Assembly: GCF_002002725.1 (NCBI RefSeq)
Contig: NZ_MUNW01000084.1
Location: 1 to 64,000 of the forward strand
Source: Sinorhizobium sp. A49
Lineage (GTDB): Bacteria > Pseudomonadota > Alphaproteobacteria > Rhizobiales > Rhizobiaceae
Length of the DNA: 64,000 nt
Direction of reading: 5' to 3'
Below are positions 18,814-26,673 of this stretch, one piece after another (within the stretch, counting starts at the first letter, position 1; every line of letters starts with the position of its first letter). Both the position numbers and the translations under genes were made by a program. Below the pieces are notes generated by a model. That model was given only the letters and a program-made list of their open reading frames with translations, ran no database searches and was not told where the DNA came from.

Positions 18814-18879
18814 CGGGCCCTCCCCTGATGGCGAACATTGCGGCAGCCGGCTCAATGGCTCTCCTGCCGAACGCTCGTG

Positions 18880-18913
18880 TTAAACGTTTATATGAACGAT
18901 AAAAACGTTTAAC
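18880..18913. promoter_or_regulatory. Paired LacI-type operators before the sugar ABC operon
   Basis: Two AT-rich sites with the central ACGT: TTAAACGTTTAT at 18880-18891 and ATAAAAACGTTTAAC at 18899-18913, centres about 20 bases (two helical turns) apart. They match the operator at 11706-11723 and are placed to repress the minus-strand operon starting at 18813. Confidence 0.7.
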
Positions 18914-18972
18914 TTCGTTGTAAAGGGAAAAAATTGGCACACAAGAAATTGCTGTGCACGACAAGGGCGGCC

Positions 18973-19009
18973 AAAAGCGATACGGCCGGTGCATGACCGG
19001 CCGTATCGC
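18973..19009 (-). terminator. Terminator of the kinase-peptidase-aminotransferase operon
   Basis: Perfect 14-base stem GCGATACGGCCGGT / ACCGGCCGTATCGC with a 5-base loop (18977-19009), followed on the minus strand by TTTT (18976-18973). It begins 8 bases after the stop of the fusion gene. Confidence 0.88.
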
Positions 19010-19016
19010 ATTTTGA

Positions 19017-22000
19017 TCAAGGGCTTAAGCGCCCGAGTGTCTCGTCGAGTGCCCCAAGGAAATAGTCGCAATCCTCGGGGCTGAACGGTGCCGGCGGCTT
19101 CACCTTCAGCACATTGTGGTGCGGCCCCTCGCTGCTGAGCAGGATCCGGTGCTTGCGTTTCATTTCAGCAATGACGAAGTCGAGCTCGCTTGCCGCCGGT
19201 TCCAGCGTCTCGCGGTCGCGCACCAATTCGATACCGTTGAAGAGCCCATAGCCGCGCACGTCGCCGACGATGGCATGGCGCTTCGCCAGCGCGCGGGCGC
19301 CATCCATCAGCCGGTCGCCGACAACACGGCAATGGTGCATCAACCGCTCGTCGCGAATGACATCAAGCACCGCAAGACCGATTTCGGCCGACACAGGATT
19401 GCCGCCGAAGGTGTTGAAATACTCCATGCCGTTGGCAAAGGATGCGGCAATCGCCTCGGTGGTAACGACGGCCGCCATCGGGTGGCCATTGCCAATCGGC
19501 TTGCCCATCGTGACGATATCCGGGATCACACCTTGCGTCTGGTGCGCCCACATATGGCTGCCAACGCGGCCGAAGCCGACCTGCACTTCGTCGGCCAGGC
19601 ACAGGCCGCCGGCGGCACGCACATGGGCGTAGGCCTCGCGCAGATAGCCTTCCGGCAGCGTCAGCTGCCCGCCAGTCCCCAGAATGCCCTCGCTGAAGAA
19701 CAGCGCCGGACGGCGGCCGTTGGCGGCGAGCGCCAGAACCTGGTTGCGCACGTCGTCGGCATATTTGCGGCCGGCATCGGCGTCGCCGTAGCGATAACGG
19801 CCACGATAGAGATCAGGCATTTCCGCGACCTGGACATGGGCGGGACGCCCCTCGCCGCCCTTGCCGGCAAACTTGTAGGGGCTGACATCGATCATGCTCG
19901 ACAGGTGGCCGTGATAGGCATGGTCGACGGTGATGACGTCGCGGTTTCCGGCATAGGTGCGCGCCAACCTGAGCGCCAGATCGTTGGCCTCGCTGCCGGA
20001 ATTGACGAAGAAGCAGACATTGAGCGGGTCGGGGAACAGGGCTGCCAGACGCCTGGAATATTCGACCAGAGAATCGTGCAGATAGCGCGAATTGGTGTTG
20101 AGCTTGCCCATCTGCGCCTGCGCCGCCTTGACCACGCGCGGATGGCAATGACCGACGTGGCAGACATTGTTGACCATGTCGAGCCAGCGGGTGCCATCCT
20201 CGTCGATCAGGTGGGCGCCTTCGCCGCCGACGATCTTCAGCGGTGTGGCGCTATAGGCAATGCTGAGCGAACGGCCGATGCGACGGTGCCGCTCGCGCAC
20301 CAGAAAATCCTTGTCGCGCGGGACGATGACGGAGGCCGGCACGGAGAGCCCAAGCACGACGCTCGGATCGGGACTGACCTCGCGCCAGACCTGCCATTGA
20401 TCGCGCACGCCGACGCCGAACATGCGGCCCTCAAGCCCGAGATGGTCGGTGACCAGCTGGAAATGCAGATGCGGCGCCCAGTTGCCGTTTTCTTCGGCCG
20501 AACCAAGAGCAGCGAAGCTTTCGCCCGTGGCGACAGGCTGTCCGACCGTTAGCGTCGCCAGTGTCTCGCGCGACAGGTGGCCGTAGAGTGTCCAGAAGAT
20601 CTCGCCAGTGTCGGTAACATGTTCAAGCAACACGGTCGGGCCGAAGCCGAAGGCGACCGCGTCGTCGTGAAGAAAGGCGACCTTGCCGGCGAACGGCGCA
20701 TGCACCGCCTCTCCTGCCGGCGCGAAGATGTCGACGCCAAGATGGATCGAACGGCGCTCGCCTGAAGTCGCCGTCTCATAGGCGTCGCCCTGGTAGACCG
20801 CACGATCCTCACCATAAAGGCCGATGCCAAAATCGGCGTTCTGCGCGCGAATATGGTCCATGATCCGCACTTCTGCTGCTGCCGCATCCATTGCCGCCCA
20901 TTGCGCCGCCTCGGGACTGGAGGCGGAGAAATCGAAGACGGCGACTTGCGGTTTCGTGGCAGTCGGCTTGACGATCGCCGAGAAATCGTGGGCATTCCGC
21001 TCCAGCCAGCGCATGACGGAAGCTGCATGCGCCACCGGCGCAAAGCCGCAGGCGTCACGGATGCGGGCGATGGCGACAGCACGGTTTTCGCGCTCCAGGT
21101 GTTGAAGCTCTCGCCAGACGTCCTCCTGGCTGACAAGCAGGTAGGTGTTTTCAGGATTTTCGCGGATCTGCTTGGCTGCCATGCACATACTGACGGCATA
21201 GCGGGTGCGGACGAGATCGAAGATCAATCCCGCTTCGGCCTCGCTGATCGGGTTCGCCCGATGATAAGCGCCCGCGAGTACTGCGATCGTGCCGACAGCA
21301 TCCGCCGCGCCGATCAGCGCATAGGCGCAAGCCACGGCGATCTCGACCACACGCCAGGTCTCGACCATATCACCGAAATCAAGCAGGCCGCTGACGCGCC
21401 CTTCATCGTTCAAAAGGACGTTGTAGTCGTTGGCGTCGTTATGGATGACCTGGCGCGGGCAGGCATCGAGGCTCGGAAGCACCGAAGAAGCGAACTGTTC
21501 GAGGATCGTGCGCACCGCAGCCTGCTTGTCGTCGCCATCGATCAGGTCCACATGGTCCAAATGCATGTCGGCGCGGCCGATATCCCAGGCATAGACACGC
21601 TTCGTGCCGGCATGGGCAAAACCTTCAAGGCTTCGATCAAGCTGGCCGAGGAGGTGTCCGAGCGTTTCCGCGCTCACCCGACTGCGGGATGCAGACTTCG
21701 CCCAGATATCGCCGGGAAGCCAGGTGAGCAGCCGAGCGGTGCGCTCACCACGCACCGTGACTTTCACTGTCGAAGCGCCGGTGCGACCCAGCACTGGCCG
21801 CGAGACCGGCAGATCGGATGCCGTCTTCGCCAGGTGGTCGAGTACCGCGACCTGCATGCCGAGGTCGTCGACATCACCAGGCGCGTGAAGCTTCAGCAGA
21901 TACTGCTCGCCGTCTTGCGCACGGACGCGGTAGTTGAGGTCGTGCTCGCCCGGGAGTGGAGAGACATCCCCTTCGATGCCGTAGGCTTCGATGAGCAATG

Positions 22001-22073
22001 CACGGATTGCCGCCAGTTCCTGCTCTGCCTTCAAGTCTTCCTGTGCCATGCCTGCTGCTCGTTCCGTCACCAT
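19017..22073 (-). CDS. Three-domain fusion: APH-type kinase, M23 peptidase, class III aminotransferase
   Basis: A 1018-residue protein with three intact domains. Residues about 1-330: aminoglycoside-phosphotransferase/homoserine-kinase-like domain with catalytic '[15 protein letters not shown]' and 'LLDFGDM'. Residues about 400-570: M23 (LytM-type) metallopeptidase with zinc ligands in 'HLGVD' and 'HLHFQ'. Residues about 590-1018: PLP-dependent class III aminotransferase with the Schiff-base lysine in '[17 protein letters not shown]'. The kinase plus PLP pair resembles hydroxylysine kinase and the ammoniophospholyases acting on phosphohydroxylysine or phosphoethanolamine. There is no signal peptide, so the peptidase domain would be cytoplasmic. 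ATG 22073 overlaps the SDR stop; ATG 22049 is the alternative. It is the last gene of a LacI-controlled operon that begins with an amino-acid uptake system. Confidence 0.88.
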   Translation of the reverse strand: MVTERAAGMAQEDLKAEQELAAIRALLIEAYGIEGDVSPLPGEHDLNYRVRAQDGEQYLLKLHAPGDVDDLGMQVAVLDHLAKTASDLPVSRPVLGRTGASTVKVTVRGERTARLLTWLPGDIWAKSASRSRVSAETLGHLLGQLDRSLEGFAHAGTKRVYAWDIGRADMHLDHVDLIDGDDKQAAVRTILEQFASSVLPSLDACPRQVIHNDANDYNVLLNDEGRVSGLLDFGDMVETWRVVEIAVACAYALIGAADAVGTIAVLAGAYHRANPISEAEAGLIFDLVRTRYAVSMCMAAKQIRENPENTYLLVSQEDVWRELQHLERENRAVAIARIRDACGFAPVAHAASVMRWLERNAHDFSAIVKPTATKPQVAVFDFSASSPEAAQWAAMDAAAAEVRIMDHIRAQNADFGIGLYGEDRAVYQGDAYETATSGERRSIHLGVDIFAPAGEAVHAPFAGKVAFLHDDAVAFGFGPTVLLEHVTDTGEIFWTLYGHLSRETLATLTVGQPVATGESFAALGSAEENGNWAPHLHFQLVTDHLGLEGRMFGVGVRDQWQVWREVSPDPSVVLGLSVPASVIVPRDKDFLVRERHRRIGRSLSIAYSATPLKIVGGEGAHLIDEDGTRWLDMVNNVCHVGHCHPRVVKAAQAQMGKLNTNSRYLHDSLVEYSRRLAALFPDPLNVCFFVNSGSEANDLALRLARTYAGNRDVITVDHAYHGHLSSMIDVSPYKFAGKGGEGRPAHVQVAEMPDLYRGRYRYGDADAGRKYADDVRNQVLALAANGRRPALFFSEGILGTGGQLTLPEGYLREAYAHVRAAGGLCLADEVQVGFGRVGSHMWAHQTQGVIPDIVTMGKPIGNGHPMAAVVTTEAIAASFANGMEYFNTFGGNPVSAEIGLAVLDVIRDERLMHHCRVVGDRLMDGARALAKRHAIVGDVRGYGLFNGIELVRDRETLEPAASELDFVIAEMKRKHRILLSSEGPHHNVLKVKPPAPFSPEDCDYFLGALDETLGRLSP

Positions 22074-22774
22074 GAAATCCGTCGTCCGTCGTAGCTGCGG
22101 AAACTGCCTGTATCGGCCATGCCCGCTTGATCGATCATTGCCTTCAGCCCGGCGGCGCTGGTTGCCACCGGAACATTTGCTTCGCCGCCGCCCATATCGG
22201 TCTTCACCCAACCCGGATGCAGCGACAGGATGGCGATGCCGTCCTTGCGAAAGTCCTGCGCCAGCTTCACCGTCGCCATGTTCAAGGCCGCCTTCGAGCA
22301 GCGATAGGCGTAGTCGCCGTCATCGTCGTCGAGCGTGCCTTCGGCAAGCGAGCCAGCGCGGCTCGAGATGTTGGCGATAACACGGTTCTCTCCGGCAACG
22401 ACGTTTGCCTGCAGAGCCCGCGCCAGAAGCAAAGGGGCAAGCGTGTTGATGCGCATCACCTCAAGGAATTCGTCGCCGTCGAGTGTCGTGAGCCCACCCG
22501 TGTCGCCACGGATGCCGGCATTGTTGATGAGCACGTCGATCGCCACACCCTCGAGCGCTCTGCCAAGCGCCGCGATCGAACCGGCGTCGGAGACATCAAG
22601 CGAGTGCGTTTCGATGTTGCCGTCGAAAGACGCCTGCCCACGGACGCAGCCGATGACCCGCCAGCCATCGGCCGCGTACAGCTGTGCGAGTTCGCGACCG
22701 AGGCCCCGCGACGCGCCGGTGATCAACACCGTGCGCGGCGCGCGCTCTCCCGTTTTATCGATGCTTGATGTCAT
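22067..22774 (-). CDS. Short-chain dehydrogenase/reductase
   Basis: A 235-residue classical SDR with the nucleotide-binding glycine motif 'LITGASRGLGRELAQ' near residue 17, 'NNAGIRG' in the core, a catalytic Ser in 'VIANISSRAGS' and the YxxxK motif 'YAYRCSKAA'. It oxidises or reduces a hydroxyl/carbonyl group with NAD(P). It overlaps the permease end (20 bases) and the fusion-gene start (7 bases), which implies tight translational coupling and a shared pathway, perhaps acting on the compound imported by the operon. Confidence 0.9.
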   Translation of the reverse strand: MTSSIDKTGERAPRTVLITGASRGLGRELAQLYAADGWRVIGCVRGQASFDGNIETHSLDVSDAGSIAALGRALEGVAIDVLINNAGIRGDTGGLTTLDGDEFLEVMRINTLAPLLLARALQANVVAGENRVIANISSRAGSLAEGTLDDDDGDYAYRCSKAALNMATVKLAQDFRKDGIAILSLHPGWVKTDMGGGEANVPVATSAAGLKAMIDQAGMADTGSFRSYDGRRISW

Positions 22775-24410
22775 ATTTTCTCTCGACCATGTTCACGAGG
22801 CTTGCCGCGGCAAGCGTCAGGAAGATGTAGAAGATCGCGGCGGAGTTATAGGGCGCGAACGGCAGGAAGCTTGCCGACTGGAACTCGCGCATCCGCTGGG
22901 TGATGTCGCGGATCGACAGGATCGACAGAAGCGAGGTGTCTTTCAGGATCGCGATCAGCTCGTTGCCGAGCGGCGGAATGATGATCCGGAACGCCTGCGG
23001 CAGGATGACGAGCCGCGCCGTCTGCCAGCGGTTGAGGCCGATGCTGCGCGCCGCCTCGACCTGACCGACCGGAATGGCGTTGATGCCCGAGCGGAAAATT
23101 TCCGCGAGATAGGCCGAATAGGCAAGCGCCATGGCGACGATGCCGCGCACCAGATTGGGCGGGTCGAGCACGCCTTGCGTGGCGTCCTTCAACGCGCCGC
23201 TCAGCGGCAGGCCGACATAGAGCACGATCACCAGCATCGGAATGCCGCGAATGGTATCGACGATGAACTCCGAGCCGATCGCCAGCGGGTGGCGCTGGTG
23301 CAAATAGCCGCCGAAGGTCAAGAGCCCGAGGATGATCGCAAGCACGGCAATGGTGATGCCGGTCGCACGATCGCGGTCGTTGAGCGCCTCGGTCTTCCAG
23401 AGCACCGGCATTTCGGCGGGCACGGAAGCGGCCGGCAACAAGGCGGCGCTCACGCCCTCGTTCTTGGCGATCGAGGCGAGCGCCTCTGTCGGGCCGATAA
23501 AGGTGCGCACCGGCGTCTCCGTCTGCGGCGCGCCATCATACTGACCGAAGCGCACGGCGCTAATCAAGCCCGCCGGCGTGTTGGTGACGATGCCGACCTT
23601 GCCTTGAAGCGTGCCTGCAAGCACATAGGTATCGCGCGGCTGCAGCAGGAACCAGCCTGCCACGAGCGCAAGAACCAGCGTCGCAACCGCGAAATAGAGA
23701 CTGGTGCGGACCGTCGAATGCAATTGCAGCAGCCCGACCCAGACGAGGCCCAGCAGCGCGGCCAAGATGTAGGCGGCAATCGCGGCGCGGATGGTCGTCG
23801 CCACGCCTGCCGCAAATGCGATGTGGGCGAAGAAAAACACGAAGACCAACCCGGCGCCGTTGACGACGCCAAGGATCCAGCGCCCGGCACGCCGCAGCGG
23901 ACTATCCACGGGCTCGCCGGCGCGCGCGCCTGCAAAAAACAGCCCAAGGCCGAGAAGACTGAGAAACAGGTAGGTAGGAAAAAGCCACGCCTCGACGCCC
24001 CTCACCCACAGATCGGCCGCCTCCGTCAGTTGCCGCGGCGTCACGCCCTTCACGATCATCTCGGATTTGAACGCATCGACGCCGTTTGCCACCACGGAGG
24101 CGATGAAGGGATGAATGTTATGTCCGAGGAGCAGAACACCTGCCGCCGCAATATTCAGCACGGCCGCAGCGGCAGCCCATTTCGGGCGGCTCGCCTTCGA
24201 CCGCGAGAACAGGAGGACGCAGAGCCCGGCGGAAAAGGCAATCGCCAGTGCGAGAAAGCCGGGCACAAAGGCCGACGACCCGTTCTCGACGCCAAGAATG
24301 GCGCGAAGCGACCGCTGGTAGTCTCCGGAGGAAACAAAGAGATAGATGATGAAGGGCAGCGCGGTCAGGATGATGAGATTGCTCGGACGCACGCTTCTCA
24401 GGAACGACAT
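22755..24410 (-). CDS. Oversized polar amino-acid ABC transporter permease
   Basis: A 551-residue membrane protein. Residues about 345-551 are an ordinary HisM/GlnP-type permease, with 'YLAEIFRSGINAIPVGQVEAARSIG' and the coupling loop ending 'PPLGNELIAILKDTSLLS'. The first 260 residues add several further membrane helices, and residues about 268-345 form a soluble segment with 'GTLQGKVGIVTNTPAG' and 'GPTEALASIAKNEGVSAALL' that resembles a small ligand-binding fold. Typical family members are 220-400 residues. It follows the binding-protein gene, with an intercistronic hairpin between. No ATPase gene is in the operon. Substrate probably an amino acid or amine. Confidence 0.88.
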   Translation of the reverse strand: MSFLRSVRPSNLIILTALPFIIYLFVSSGDYQRSLRAILGVENGSSAFVPGFLALAIAFSAGLCVLLFSRSKASRPKWAAAAAVLNIAAAGVLLLGHNIHPFIASVVANGVDAFKSEMIVKGVTPRQLTEAADLWVRGVEAWLFPTYLFLSLLGLGLFFAGARAGEPVDSPLRRAGRWILGVVNGAGLVFVFFFAHIAFAAGVATTIRAAIAAYILAALLGLVWVGLLQLHSTVRTSLYFAVATLVLALVAGWFLLQPRDTYVLAGTLQGKVGIVTNTPAGLISAVRFGQYDGAPQTETPVRTFIGPTEALASIAKNEGVSAALLPAASVPAEMPVLWKTEALNDRDRATGITIAVLAIILGLLTFGGYLHQRHPLAIGSEFIVDTIRGIPMLVIVLYVGLPLSGALKDATQGVLDPPNLVRGIVAMALAYSAYLAEIFRSGINAIPVGQVEAARSIGLNRWQTARLVILPQAFRIIIPPLGNELIAILKDTSLLSILSIRDITQRMREFQSASFLPFAPYNSAAIFYIFLTLAAASLVNMVERKYDIKHR

Positions 24411-24448
24411 TCATTCCTCCGGGGGTATCGAATGGAACAGGCTGTGAT

Positions 24449-24474
24449 CCCGGAGCGCATATCGACGCTCCGGG
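24449..24474 (-). promoter_or_regulatory. Intercistronic hairpin between binding protein and permease genes
   Basis: Stem CCCGGAGCG / CGCTCCGGG (9 perfect base pairs, 8-base loop) without a T-run, placed 16 bases after the binding-protein stop. Such hairpins often protect the upstream mRNA and raise binding-protein levels over the permease. Confidence 0.55.
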
Positions 24475-24489
24475 GACATTGCGAGAGGT

Positions 24490-25236
24490 TTACTTCAGGC
24501 CCCAGTACTTGTTGACCAACTGGTCGAGCGTGCCGTCGTCCTTGATCATCTTCAGGCCCTCGTTGAAGGCGGCGACGTTCTCGTCGCCCTTGCGGAAGAC
24601 CAGTCCGAGCGGGTCGGATTCCAGATCCTTGATCGCCACCACCAGTTCGCCGGCGAATTCGCGCTCGTAGGCGGCCGCATTGGCACCGTTGATGACGACG
24701 CCGTCGACATCCTTGTTCTTGAGCGCGATGATCGCGGCGCTGAAGGTGTCATAGGCGGCAACGTTCTCCTTGCCGACAACACTCTCGGCAACCTGCGCAT
24801 CGGTGGTGTTCGCCTGGGCCGACAGCTTTCTGCCGGCGTCCTTGAAGCGTTCGAGCGTGATGTCCTGGTCTTCAACCCGCATCAGCACGGCCTGGCTGTT
24901 GACGATGTAGGGATCGGAGAAGTCCATCGCCTTCTTGCGTTCCTCGGTGATCGAGACGCCTGATGCGACGAGGTCGAAATTGCCCTGGTCGAGAGCGGCA
25001 AAGATGCCGTCCCAGCCGGTGGTGATGAACTCGGCCTGGCAATTGATCTTGGCACAGACCGCATTGACCACGTCGACGTCGAAGCCGACGATCTGGCCGC
25101 TCGCCGGATCGACGCTTTCCATCGGTGGCGAGGTGGTGTCCGATCCAACCTTGAGCAATTTGCCGCCGAGATCGGCGGCATGGGACACGCTTGCGGCAAG
25201 TGCTGCAAAGGTCAGCGCGATGATCAGTTTTTTCAT
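24490..25236 (-). CDS. Amino-acid ABC transporter substrate-binding protein
   Basis: A 248-residue family 3 periplasmic binding protein with a signal peptide ending 'SVSHAADLG'. Family segments are 'KVGSDTTSPPMESVDPASGQ', 'IVGFDVDVVNAVCAKI' and 'ITEERKKAMDFSDPYIVNSQ'. It presents its ligand to the large permease encoded next. The ligand-contact Arg/Asp pattern could not be assigned to a specific amino acid. It is preceded by the LacI-type regulator gene with a 25-base gap, so the regulator heads the operon. Confidence 0.92.
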   Translation of the reverse strand: MKKLIIALTFAALAASVSHAADLGGKLLKVGSDTTSPPMESVDPASGQIVGFDVDVVNAVCAKINCQAEFITTGWDGIFAALDQGNFDLVASGVSITEERKKAMDFSDPYIVNSQAVLMRVEDQDITLERFKDAGRKLSAQANTTDAQVAESVVGKENVAAYDTFSAAIIALKNKDVDGVVINGANAAAYEREFAGELVVAIKDLESDPLGLVFRKGDENVAAFNEGLKMIKDDGTLDQLVNKYWGLK

Positions 25237-25261
25237 GGTTCTCCTCCTTGGATGATAAAGC

Positions 25262-26329
25262 TCAGGCCAGCCTGCCGCCGAGATTGTCCGGCTGTCGTTC
25301 GATCAGGGTTGGTCTGAAGACCTGCCTGAGCGCTTTCGGGTCCTCACCCTCCATGCGCTTCAGCAGGAACTGTCCGAGGGTCCGTCCCAGGACCTCGATC
25401 GGTTGATAGAATGTGGTGATCGGCGGCGTGAAATAGGCGCTGACATTGATGTCGTCATAGGCGATCACGTCGACATCGACGCCCACCTGCCTTCCGAGGC
25501 TGCCGAGCCCGGAAAGCACACCGAGCGTCGTCGATTCGTTGATGCAGACGAAGGCAGTCGGCGGCTCGGCCACCTGCAGCAGGTCGATCACGCTCTGCCG
25601 GCCGAAATGGGTCGAAAGATCACCTTCGACGATCAGATCGGCAGAGGCGGCAATCCCCGCCTCGCGGAAGGCGCGAGCAAAGCCATCCAACCTGTCCATC
25701 GCATAGGAGAACCGGCGCTCCGGATTGACGAGCGCGATGCGACGATGCCCGCCGGCGAGCAGACGGGCGGTCGCAGCATGGGCCGCCCATTCGTTGTCGA
25801 TATCGACATGGGCGTAGTCCAGATCCTTGCGGCAACGTCCCATCGAGACAAATGGGAAATGATGATCGACCAGCAGATCGATGCGCGGGTCGTCGGCAAG
25901 AATGCCCGAAAAAATCAAGCCGTCGGCAAGCCCCTGATCGACGATGCGGCTCGCGGCTTCAGCGCCGTCGACGGCGTCGCGGATGACGTGCACCGACATG
26001 CGGTAGTCGGTACCATCAAGCGCCTGACTGACGCCGCTTAAGATCTGCGTATATTCGACACCGTCCCACTCATAGTCCCGCGCGGCTGTCACCGGCATCA
26101 GTACGGCCGCCTGGAAGCTCTTTCCGGTGCGAAGCGCCATGCCGCGCGCATTGGCCTGATAACCGACTTCGCGCGCCGCCTTGAAGATGAGATCGCGGGT
26201 GACGGGCGCAACGACAGGCGATTCCCTGAGTGCTTTCGAGATGGTCGCGATGGAATAGCCGGTGATCTCGGCCAGTGTCTTGATCGTTGGCGCCGGTGCC
26301 CGCCGGGTTTTATGCATATGCGCTGCCAT
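25262..26329 (-). CDS. LacI-family regulator of the amino-acid/aminotransferase operon
   Basis: A 355-residue LacI-family protein closely similar in layout to the one at 11765-12799: helix-turn-helix 'PTIKTLAEITGYSIATISKA', then 'TGKSFQAAVLMP', 'ADGLIFSGILADDPRI' and 'GHRRIALVNP'. It is the first gene of the operon and is preceded by two AAACGTTT-type palindromes, so autoregulation is likely. Both LacI proteins share the recognition-helix region 'SIATxSKAL' and their operators share the same core, so cross-recognition is possible. LacI control of an amino-acid uptake system is unusual; most family members sense sugars. Confidence 0.9.
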   Translation of the reverse strand: MAAHMHKTRRAPAPTIKTLAEITGYSIATISKALRESPVVAPVTRDLIFKAAREVGYQANARGMALRTGKSFQAAVLMPVTAARDYEWDGVEYTQILSGVSQALDGTDYRMSVHVIRDAVDGAEAASRIVDQGLADGLIFSGILADDPRIDLLVDHHFPFVSMGRCRKDLDYAHVDIDNEWAAHAATARLLAGGHRRIALVNPERRFSYAMDRLDGFARAFREAGIAASADLIVEGDLSTHFGRQSVIDLLQVAEPPTAFVCINESTTLGVLSGLGSLGRQVGVDVDVIAYDDINVSAYFTPPITTFYQPIEVLGRTLGQFLLKRMEGEDPKALRQVFRPTLIERQPDNLGGRLA

Positions 26330-26379
26330 GCACCCTCCCAGGCCCTTGGCTCACTCTTCACATATGCGTAACAGCCAAT

Positions 26380-26417
26380 AAAAACGTTTTCAAGGAAAAT
26401 AAAAACGTTTTTATTTT
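26380..26417. promoter_or_regulatory. LacI-type operators before the second LacI operon
   Basis: A perfect 22-base palindrome AAAATAAAAACGTTTTTATTTT at 26396-26417 and a shorter AAAACGTTTT palindrome at 26381-26390, centred 21 bases apart. They lie 50-90 bases upstream of the LacI start on the minus strand. The rest of the interval up to the ftsK terminator (26418-26604) shows nothing else I can support. Confidence 0.75.
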
Positions 26418-26604
26418 GACATGGGGAGAACTTCGTCGGTGCGAAGATGTTCAATCACAGGGACCGACCACAGAGCTGCGCACCAACGCGAGCGGGACTG
26501 TGATTGGTGGCGGGCAGTGGAGGCTGGCCGCTTGGCAACCACCGCCCCCGGGACCTCGCCTCAACCTGATCGCCACGTGGCACAAGAAAAATTCGGCGCG
26601 CACG

Positions 26605-26636
26605 AAAAAGGCCGCGCAGCATTCGCTTCGCGGCCT
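26605..26636 (-). terminator. Terminator of ftsK
   Basis: Stem AGGCCGCG / CGCGGCCT (26609-26616 and 26629-26636), 12-base loop, followed on the minus strand by TTTTT. It lies about 38 bases after the ftsK stop. Confidence 0.85.
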
Positions 26637-26673
26637 CTTATTGAACAATACCCTACGCCGAACGTGTGCGTTC

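Noticed and set aside
22335-24515. 726-codon plus-strand frame
   Set aside because: Antisense to the SDR and permease genes; highly charged repetitive composition typical of antisense to membrane-protein genes.
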